From RGIG4097 sp964367645 (lineage in GTDB: Bacteria > Bacillota > Clostridia > Christensenellales > CAG-917): a DNA stretch of 11,972 bases. The position numbers and the translations under genes were made by a program. Position 1 is the stretch's first letter. The number at the start of each line of letters is the position of its first letter. Below are positions 7,642 to 11,972 of the stretch, piece by piece. The stretch is taken from the NCBI GenBank assembly GCA_964367645.1, contig CAYIYN010000044.1:1-11972 (forward strand), read 5' to 3'. A model generated the notes under the pieces. That model was given only the letters and a program-made list of their open reading frames with translations, did not search any database and was not told the origin of the DNA.

Positions 7642-8632
7642 TATCGAACTTTCAATCGACCTCGGAAGCAAATTTATAACAATTTGCCAACGCGGAATAG
7701 GTCCTGTTCTAAGAGAGCCTGCGATTGCCGTTGCCGTAAAAGTGCGTGACCGCTACGAAATCCGCGAAGCAGGATTTAGGGCGGAGACCATTATGACCAC
7801 TGCTCTTGGCGGTGCGAAAATAATAGCACCGGTCAGAGAAGGTCTTATAGTCGACGACGAAATGTTCGTGTTGATGATGAAGCATTTTTTGAAAAAAATA
7901 CTTCCTACCACGATTTTTAAAGCCAAAATAAAAGCCATTGTGTCAATAACTTGCTCAATGACAAACAGCGACCGCCGTGCGGTTGAAAAGTGCTTAATAA
8001 AATCAGGTGTAAACGAAGTTACGATTGTCGAAAGTCCGCTTTCGCTTATCGTCTACACGGGTAGTATAGGAGGGTTGTTCGTAGATATCGGCGGAGGAAA
8101 AACGGAAATTGCCGCCGTTACAAACAGAGGGATTTCAAACGCCGTCGCAGTAAACATCGCAGGAGATGCGTTTAACAATGCGATAATTGACTTCATACAG
8201 ATGAACTACGGTGTTAAACTCGGCGAATACACAGTGGAAAAAATGAAAAAGAGTGCGCTCTCATTCTATCTCAACGACGAAGGGCAGTACGCGGCAAGCG
8301 GCAGCAGCCGCGACGGCGCGCCCAAAAATATTGTGGTTTCGGCAAGTGATATGCTTGAAGCCGTACAGCCCCTCGTTGATGATTTAATAGAAGTGATTAT
8401 GTCCGTCCTTGGACAGGCGCCTCCGGAACTTGCCGCGGAAATACTTCGCAAGGGTATATTCCTTTCAGGCGGTTCAACTCATATACCGGGTCTTATAGAG
8501 TATATTGAACAGGCGTTGGAATTGCCTGTGACCGTTATGCCCGATGTCGAAAACTGCGTTGCGCTCGGCGGAACAAAGTTTTTTGAAGACAAGATACTCC
8601 TTGGAAATCTCTTGGGAGTGAAATTGGATTAA
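7634..8632 (+). CDS. Divergent MreB/Mbl-family actin-like protein
   Basis: Full-length (332 aa) bacterial actin homologue of the MreB/Mbl type. MreB proteins form membrane-attached filaments that guide cell-wall synthesis. The overall family pattern is clear: IDLGS at 8–12, REPAIAV at 27–33, KIIAPVREGLIVDDE at 62–76, VDIGGGKTEIA at 150–160, IAGDAFNNAIIDFI at 175–188, QAPPELAAEIL at 261–271 and GIFLSGGSTHIPGL at 274–287. It departs from canonical MreB in the nucleotide site: DLGTANT is DLGSKFI (9–15), EEPxAAAIG is ESPLSLIVYTG (133–143), and GGGTT is GGGKT (153–157). Position directly after maf supports an MreB role, but mreC and mreD do not follow. It starts inside the end of maf (8-nt overlap) with GGAGTGA just upstream. 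It may be a specialised paralogue. Confidence 0.88.
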   Translation: MASIELSIDLGSKFITICQRGIGPVLREPAIAVAVKVRDRYEIREAGFRAETIMTTALGGAKIIAPVREGLIVDDEMFVLMMKHFLKKILPTTIFKAKIKAIVSITCSMTNSDRRAVEKCLIKSGVNEVTIVESPLSLIVYTGSIGGLFVDIGGGKTEIAAVTNRGISNAVAVNIAGDAFNNAIIDFIQMNYGVKLGEYTVEKMKKSALSFYLNDEGQYAASGSSRDGAPKNIVVSASDMLEAVQPLVDDLIEVIMSVLGQAPPELAAEILRKGIFLSGGSTHIPGLIEYIEQALELPVTVMPDVENCVALGGTKFFEDKILLGNLLGVKLD

Positions 8633-8639
8633 TCATAAC

Positions 8640-8661
8640 GGCCTGCATATCAGCCTGTTTT
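8640..8661 (+). terminator. Possible weak stem-loop after the MreB-like gene
   Basis: GGCCTG at 8640–8645 can pair with CAGCC at 8651–8655 if one C is bulged, with a CATAT loop, followed by TGTTTT. It lies 8 nt after the actin stop. The stem is short and imperfect and the T-run has only four bases, so termination here would be partial at best. No promoter is evident in the 57-nt gap, so the aldo/keto reductase gene may still depend on read-through. Confidence 0.25.
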
Positions 8662-8689
8662 CGAAATCTGACAAAAAGGAGCGGGAACA

Positions 8690-9544
8690 ATGTTTAATTC
8701 TTTGAAAAGTTCTTTTGTATTGAACAACGGAGTAAAGATTCCCTGTGTCGCCTACGGTACATACAAAACGCCGGACGGAGAGGTTTGTTCAGAGGGAGTG
8801 CGCTACGCGCTTGAATGTGGTTATCGCCACATAGACACTGCGCAATTTTATAACAACGAAGAAGGCGTTGGCGAGGGTATTCGCCGCAGCGGACTAGCTC
8901 GCGATCAGGTGTTTTTGACAACCAAGGTTTGGAATTCTTCTCAAGGTTATCGCAACACTATTGCCGCCTTTCAAGAATCGAAAAGAAAATTGGGCGTCAA
9001 TTATGTTGATTTGTATCTCATTCATTGGCCTATCGCGCATGCTTTCAAAGACGATTATCCCGCACGCTTTATCGACACCTGGCGTGCATTGGAATCGCTG
9101 TACAGAAACAGTGAAGTGCGCGCAATCGGGGTTTGTAACTGCAAAATTGCGCACTTAAAGACGTTGATGCGTGATATAGCGGTGAAACCTTCCGTCAATC
9201 AAATTGAATATCATTATGGATTTGACCAAAGCGCGGACGAGGAATACAGCAAGAGTTTGGGGCTTATCGTCGAGGCTTGGGCGCCGCTTTGCAAGGGCAA
9301 ATATTTTGGCGGGGAACCGCTAAAAAGCGTTGCGCTTAAGTATGGCAAAACAGAATCGCAAATACTGGTCAGATGGTGTTTGCAACACGGAGTTCTGCCT
9401 CTTCCTAAATCCGTAAACAGGGATAGGATTCTTGAAAATTCTCAAGTTTTCGATTTCAATATCAGCGTCGAAGATATGCGCTTGCTTGACAGTTTCGACG
9501 GAGTGGGCAGGCTGGGAAGCGACCCCGACACAACACTGTTTTAG
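8690..9544 (+). CDS. Aldo/keto reductase, 2,5-diketo-D-gluconate reductase-like
   Basis: NADPH-dependent (beta/alpha)8-barrel oxidoreductase that reduces aldehydes or ketones; the physiological substrate cannot be read from sequence. The 284-residue product is of normal length, with the catalytic tetrad Asp49 and Tyr54 (HIDTAQFYNNE), Lys79 (TTKVW) and His112 (YLIHWP). It also has AIGVCNCKIAHL (usually GVSNF), PSVNQIEYH, EAWAPL, and LPKSVNRDRILEN near the C-terminus, which is the usual cofactor-binding region. The start at 8690 has AAAGGAG at 8675–8681 with 8 nt spacing. It sits between the actin gene and minD, where mreC/mreD/minC are commonly found in Bacillota. It has no evident link to cell shape and looks like an inserted metabolic gene. 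An intrinsic terminator follows. Confidence 0.93.
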   Translation: MFNSLKSSFVLNNGVKIPCVAYGTYKTPDGEVCSEGVRYALECGYRHIDTAQFYNNEEGVGEGIRRSGLARDQVFLTTKVWNSSQGYRNTIAAFQESKRKLGVNYVDLYLIHWPIAHAFKDDYPARFIDTWRALESLYRNSEVRAIGVCNCKIAHLKTLMRDIAVKPSVNQIEYHYGFDQSADEEYSKSLGLIVEAWAPLCKGKYFGGEPLKSVALKYGKTESQILVRWCLQHGVLPLPKSVNRDRILENSQVFDFNISVEDMRLLDSFDGVGRLGSDPDTTLF

Positions 9545-9610
9545 CACTTAAAACCGAAAAATTTTTTACAGCCGCCGTATATGACACAAAGCGCGGTTTT
9601 TCGCGCAGAT

Positions 9611-9634
9611 AAGACACCCTTTGCGGTGTCTTTT
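9611..9634 (+). terminator. Intrinsic terminator between the aldo/keto reductase gene and minD
   Basis: AAGACACC at 9611–9618 and GGTGTCTT at 9625–9632 form a perfect 8-bp stem with a 6-nt loop (CTTTGC), running into TTTT at 9631–9634 and then ATT. A second small hairpin, GCGCG 9591–9595 with CGCGC 9602–9606, lies just upstream. The placement 66 nt after the aldo/keto reductase stop fits termination of that transcript. Its 3' edge is only 16 nt from the minD start codon. Confidence 0.75.
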
Positions 9635-9650
9635 ATTGTATCCTCGCATT

Positions 9651-10397
9651 ATGCGAAAGATTGTTATTACATCCGGAAAAGGCGGCGTCGGCAAAACGAC
9701 CGTAACGGCAAGCCTTGGCAGAAAATTGGCGGAATTCGGTCACAAAGTTGTGCTTGTGGACGGCGACATCGGCTTAAATAATCTTGACGTCGTCGTGGGG
9801 ATTGAACACCGCGTCGTTTTTGACATTTGCGATGTTCTGCAAGGCAAATGCGCTTTGTCGCAAGCGCTTGTGGCGGACGGAGAAAGCAATTTGAAGGTGT
9901 TGCCGTCCGCATCTTCGCGTGCCGCCGTTTCTTCGCAAGCGTTTAGGGGACTGCTAAATTGCCTTTCAGATTACGATTTCATTTTGATTGATTGCCCTGC
10001 GGGAATTGAAGAAGGTTTTCACAGGGCAGTATCTGGAGCGGACGAAGCGATAATTGTCACAACTCCTTCGGCATCTGCCATACGCGACGCCGACAGGGTT
10101 GTTTCGCTTTTGTCAAGTTACCGACTGAAAGACGTTTCTTTGGTTGTCAATCGTCTGCGCCCCGATATGGTATCAAGGGGGGAAATGCTCGGAGCAACGG
10201 AAATTGCCGCTCTTTTGCACACTCCGCTTATAGGAATAATACCCGAAGACGACTGCATCACACTATATCAGCAACTGGGCAAAGTGCCGGCTTTTGCACT
10301 GTCCGACAAAGCCTACCGCGCTCTTGCTGTTAACGTATCGGAATTCAGAAAAGACTGCCGCGAGCCGTATCTGAAAAGGAGGAGATTATGGCGATAA
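9651..10397 (+). CDS. minD: MinD, septum-site ATPase
   Basis: Membrane-associated ParA/MinD-type ATPase that positions the division septum. The 248-residue product has the deviant Walker A motif GKGGVGKTT at 9–17 with both Lys residues, DGDIGLNNLD at 37–46 (MinD signature, with Asn replacing the usual Arg of GLRNLD), IDCPAGIE at 113–120, and VVNRLRPDMV at 165–174. A short basic C-terminal end, YLKRRRLWR (240–248), could serve as the membrane-targeting helix. ATG 9651 is chosen because MRKIVITSGKGG is the family start. Upstream in-frame TTG codons at 9621 and 9636 lie in or next to the terminator. There is no Shine-Dalgarno before 9651. No minC is adjacent, although minC usually precedes minD. 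It overlaps minE by 10 nt. Confidence 0.94.
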   Translation: MRKIVITSGKGGVGKTTVTASLGRKLAEFGHKVVLVDGDIGLNNLDVVVGIEHRVVFDICDVLQGKCALSQALVADGESNLKVLPSASSRAAVSSQAFRGLLNCLSDYDFILIDCPAGIEEGFHRAVSGADEAIIVTTPSASAIRDADRVVSLLSSYRLKDVSLVVNRLRPDMVSRGEMLGATEIAALLHTPLIGIIPEDDCITLYQQLGKVPAFALSDKAYRALAVNVSEFRKDCREPYLKRRRLWR

Positions 10398-10642
10398 GAG
10401 CCTCCAAATTGATGTCCGATAGGCTCAAAGGCATGCTAGTTAGAGATAAAACGGGGCTGGGACAGGGTTTTAAGGCGGCGATGAGCGCCGATATAGCCAG
10501 AACGCTGTCCGATTATTTTTGCCTTTCGGGTGGCGTGGAAATTGACGTTGAACCTTTAGACAACGGCAACTTTTCAGTTACGATTACTTCAACCGCCAAA
10601 AAGATACTTCGTTTTGACAGCACGGCGGACTTCAAAGGTTAA
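10388..10642 (+). CDS. minE: MinE-like topological specificity factor (divergent)
   Basis: Small protein (84 aa) directly after and overlapping minD by 10 nt, where MinE is expected. MinE binds MinD, stimulates its ATPase and confines the division inhibitor to the poles. The N-terminal part SDRLKGMLVRDK (10–21) resembles the MinD-contact helix (ERLQxIVAxxR in typical MinE). The C-terminal half, SADIARTLSDYFCLS (33–47) then VEIDVEPLDNGNFSVTITST (50–69), matches the pattern of the dimeric topological domain (helix, then xVxVxLDxxxxxSxLxINI). Identity is low overall, so the call rests on position plus pattern. A strong AAGGAGG at 10376–10382 with 5 nt spacing drives it, in contrast to minD. Confidence 0.75.
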   Translation: MAIRASKLMSDRLKGMLVRDKTGLGQGFKAAMSADIARTLSDYFCLSGGVEIDVEPLDNGNFSVTITSTAKKILRFDSTADFKG

Positions 10643-10747
10643 TATCATCAAAATTTTGCTTTGGCAACACGTCGGGCTTCAAATGCAGGTTAAAATTATC
10701 CTCCAAGCAGCATAGAGAACTTTCGTTAAGTTGGCTGAATAAATTCG

Positions 10748-10777
10748 TAATAAAGACCTCTTTATACAGCATACAAT
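10748..10777 (+). promoter_or_regulatory. Candidate sigma-E (mother-cell sporulation) promoter
   Basis: CATACAAT at 10770–10777 matches the B. subtilis sigma-E -10 consensus (CATACAnT) at every defined position. TAATAAA at 10748–10754 matches the -35 consensus KMATATT at 5 of 7 positions, with 15 bp spacing, which is in the known range. No comparably good sigma-A promoter is seen in the 152-nt gap. Downstream lies a SpoIVFB-like protease; the B. subtilis spoIVF operon is sigma-E controlled. Transcription would start near 10784, leaving a very short leader of about 11 nt. The rest of the gap (10643–10747) shows no gene, terminator or repeat that I can support. Confidence 0.5.
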
Positions 10778-10788
10778 TTTCGAGAGGT
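10756..10788 (+). promoter_or_regulatory. Inverted repeat covering the Shine-Dalgarno of the 82-aa gene
   Basis: ACCTCT at 10756–10761 is the exact complement of AGAGGT at 10783–10788, which is the core of the Shine-Dalgarno (AGAGGTGA, 10783–10790) for the ATG at 10795. The loop is 21 nt and contains the candidate sigma-E -10. RNA coming from upstream could fold the Shine-Dalgarno away. RNA starting at the internal promoter would lack the left arm. Six base pairs with a large loop is only moderately stable. Confidence 0.4.
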
Positions 10789-10794
10789 GATTTT

Positions 10795-11043
10795 ATGGAG
10801 TTTGACGAAACAAAGAAAATCGAAGTGGAAGTCAGTCGCAACGATTTTGTGGAAAACCGTGTGGTATCCAAAAAACGTTTTTCACTTAAAGACCGCGGAT
10901 TGGATTTGCTTGACATTGCAATCGTGCCCATTGCCGTCGGTGTGTTTATCTCGCTGGGATTTCTGTTTGCGACGTTGTTTGGCAATATGGCGGTTGCGAC
11001 CACAATCGGCGACGCTACCTCGTTAATCGGCGGTTTGATGTAA
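10795..11043 (+). CDS. Small single-pass membrane protein of unknown function, upstream of the SpoIVFB-like protease
   Basis: I do not recognise a family for this 82-residue protein. It has a highly charged N-terminal half (residues 1–37, about 16 acidic or basic side chains), one hydrophobic segment at about 40–64 (IAIVPIAVGVFISLGFLFAT, 41–60), and a short C-terminal tail of about 18 small and polar residues ending in GGLM. Positive charges just before the helix (KKRFSLKDR) suggest the N-terminus is cytoplasmic. It starts at ATG 10795 with AGAGGTGA at 10783–10790 and ends 3 nt before the protease start, so the two are probably co-translated. In Bacillus, this position upstream of spoIVFB holds spoIVFA. 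This protein is far shorter than SpoIVFA (264 aa in B. subtilis) and lacks its LytM domain. It may be a regulator or partner of the protease, but that is inference from position. Confidence 0.75.
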   Translation: MEFDETKKIEVEVSRNDFVENRVVSKKRFSLKDRGLDLLDIAIVPIAVGVFISLGFLFATLFGNMAVATTIGDATSLIGGLM

Positions 11044-11046
11044 AAG

Positions 11047-11972
11047 ATGCGTATAAGGGTCCATCCGCTTTTCGTGGTGCTTGCCGTCGTGCTAATCGCG
11101 TGCGGGCAAGCGCAGCCTTTGCTTTGGACCTTCATTGCGGTCACACTGCACGAGTGTGCTCACGCGCTTGCAGCGCGCTCGAGGGGCTACGTTCTTCAAT
11201 CGCTGGATATTCTGCCTTTCGGGGCAGTGTTGTCATCCGACGAAAATATGGACGGAGCATCCAGTGTGATTGTCGGGGCGGCAGGACCTGTCGCCAATTT
11301 GATTTTGGCAGGCATCACACTTGGGTTTTGGTGGCTTTTTCCGTCCGTTTATTCCTATACCGAAGGATTTTTGCATGCCAACCTTGCGCTGGCTTTTTTC
11401 AACATTTTGCCCATTTATCCGCTTGACGGAAGCAGAGTTGTTTTAGGTTATGCAAAAAACAAATTGAAAGCCGTAAAATTTATGAGGGCGGCAGGAGTTG
11501 TCGTCAGCCTTTTGATGTTTTCGGCATTTATCGCTTCGTTTTTTGTCAAGTGGAATTTCACTTTGGGCATAGTCGCCGTTTTTTTATTTTACGGCGCGGC
11601 GTACGCCTCTGAAGAGCAATCCTACGTCAGCGTGTTTTCTCCGAGCGTCAAGGATTACAATTTCGGGGTGGTAAGAAAAGAGGTTATTGTTTTTGAAGAC
11701 GTACCGATTGCTCGGCTTTTTCAATTTGTCAGCCCATCGTCCGAAGTTGAATTTGCGCTTGTGGACAAAAACGGGAAAAGGGTGCGCAATCTAAGCGAAA
11801 AAGACATTAAGGAACTTGCCTTGAAACACCGTCTTTCAACCACGTTAAAAGAAGCGATGACTGCGCAAAAGACCTCAAACAATCGGAATTTGAAATCTAA
11901 ACAAACAGCGTTTGAAAAGCGCACAGAATTTGAACGTCCGGAAGATTTTGCCGGATTCAATCAGTTTTTGAA
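11047..11972 (+). CDS. M50 site-2 zinc metalloprotease, SpoIVFB-like; 3' end outside window
   Basis: Intramembrane metalloprotease; the best-known Bacillota member, SpoIVFB, cleaves pro-sigma-K in the mother cell during sporulation. The frame is open from ATG 11047 to the right edge (308 codons so far). The zinc site HECAH is at residues 35–39 in an early helix, and the second motif NILPIYPLDGSR is at 119–130, with Asp127 as the third ligand. About six hydrophobic segments lie between residues 7 and 187. Residues about 208–262 (KEVIVFEDVPIARLF, then FALVDKNGKRVRNLSEKDI) look like a degenerate CBS domain, as in SpoIVFB. A polar Lys/Arg/Gln-rich tail then runs past the window, so the protein is longer than the 288 aa of B. 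subtilis SpoIVFB. It has no clear Shine-Dalgarno and probably depends on coupling to the gene 3 nt upstream. Another M50B role is possible. Confidence 0.88.
   Translation, partial: MRIRVHPLFVVLAVVLIACGQAQPLLWTFIAVTLHECAHALAARSRGYVLQSLDILPFGAVLSSDENMDGASSVIVGAAGPVANLILAGITLGFWWLFPSVYSYTEGFLHANLALAFFNILPIYPLDGSRVVLGYAKNKLKAVKFMRAAGVVVSLLMFSAFIASFFVKWNFTLGIVAVFLFYGAAYASEEQSYVSVFSPSVKDYNFGVVRKEVIVFEDVPIARLFQFVSPSSEVEFALVDKNGKRVRNLSEKDIKELALKHRLSTTLKEAMTAQKTSNNRNLKSKQTAFEKRTEFERPEDFAGFNQFL

Noticed and set aside
190..9645. The 10-mer TTGTATCCTC occurs both in the rnf promoter spacer (190–199) and just before minD (9636–9645).
   Set aside because: Two copies of a 10-mer, at different positions relative to their genes and with no symmetry, could be chance in this length of sequence. 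Not called as an operator.
9581..9781. Small + strand open frame overlapping the terminator and the start of minD in another frame.
   Set aside because: It lacks a ribosome site, runs through the terminator stem, and its Arg-rich part is the out-of-frame reading of the minD Walker A region.
10740..10768. Possible sigma-A promoter using TATACA (10763–10768) for the 82-aa gene.
   Set aside because: No acceptable -35 hexamer at 16–18 bp; the sigma-E type reading with CATACAAT fits better.
10632..11144. A - strand open frame of about 170 codons crossing the minE–protease gap.
   Set aside because: It runs opposite the 82-aa gene and the start of the protease, shows no domain, and the + strand has good start signals and the HECAH motif.
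11100..11426. A 108-codon + strand frame within the protease gene.
   Set aside because: It is the out-of-frame reading of the M50 protease, whose own frame carries HECAH and NILPIYPLDG and stays open to the edge.

Overview
All genes in this window lie on the + strand. The set points to an anaerobic member of the Bacillota (Clostridia-like), probably from an endospore-forming lineage. The evidence is a clostridial-order rnfCDGEAB operon whose RnfB carries many ferredoxin motifs, a maf–mreB–min–spoIVF type neighbourhood, strong AAGGAGG ribosome binding sites, and an apparent sigma-E type promoter before a SpoIVFB-like protease. I cannot name a genus. Base composition looks like the mid-40s % GC by eye, not computed.

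Layout. 1–156 is the tail of a membrane protein, possibly TauE/SafE family. 157–291 holds a sigma-A promoter and an rnf leader. 292–5516 is a complete six-gene Rnf operon (C, D, G, E, A, B), tightly packed with overlaps or gaps of at most 10 nt. It encodes the membrane ferredoxin:NAD+ oxidoreductase that couples electron transfer to H+ or Na+ export. After a 42-nt gap with a small hairpin comes a second tightly overlapping set: a Ppx/GppA phosphatase with an HD domain (5559–7076), the Maf nucleotide pyrophosphatase (7051–7641) and a divergent MreB-family actin (7634–8632). An aldo/keto reductase (8690–9544) follows and ends at an intrinsic terminator. Then come minD and a divergent minE (9651–10642), a 152-nt gap, an 82-aa single-pass membrane protein of unknown function (10795–11043), and an M50 site-2 protease resembling SpoIVFB (11047 to the window edge, incomplete).

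How the parts fit. The right half looks like a compressed form of the cell-shape, division and sporulation cluster common in Bacillota (maf, mreBCD, minCDE, spoIVFAB). Here mreC, mreD and minC are missing from their usual places, and an aldo/keto reductase sits between the actin gene and minD. The protease is preceded by a small membrane protein where SpoIVFA would be expected in Bacillus.

Most interesting points: (1) the gap before the protease pair has a -10 matching the sigma-E consensus, and it lies in the loop of an inverted repeat whose right arm is the Shine-Dalgarno sequence; (2) the small protein in the SpoIVFA position; (3) the altered nucleotide loops of the MreB-like protein; (4) flavinylation motifs in both RnfD and RnfG that lack the usual leading Asp; (5) a minD start with no Shine-Dalgarno just after a terminator. 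There are no tRNA or rRNA genes, CRISPR arrays or mobile elements that I can support.
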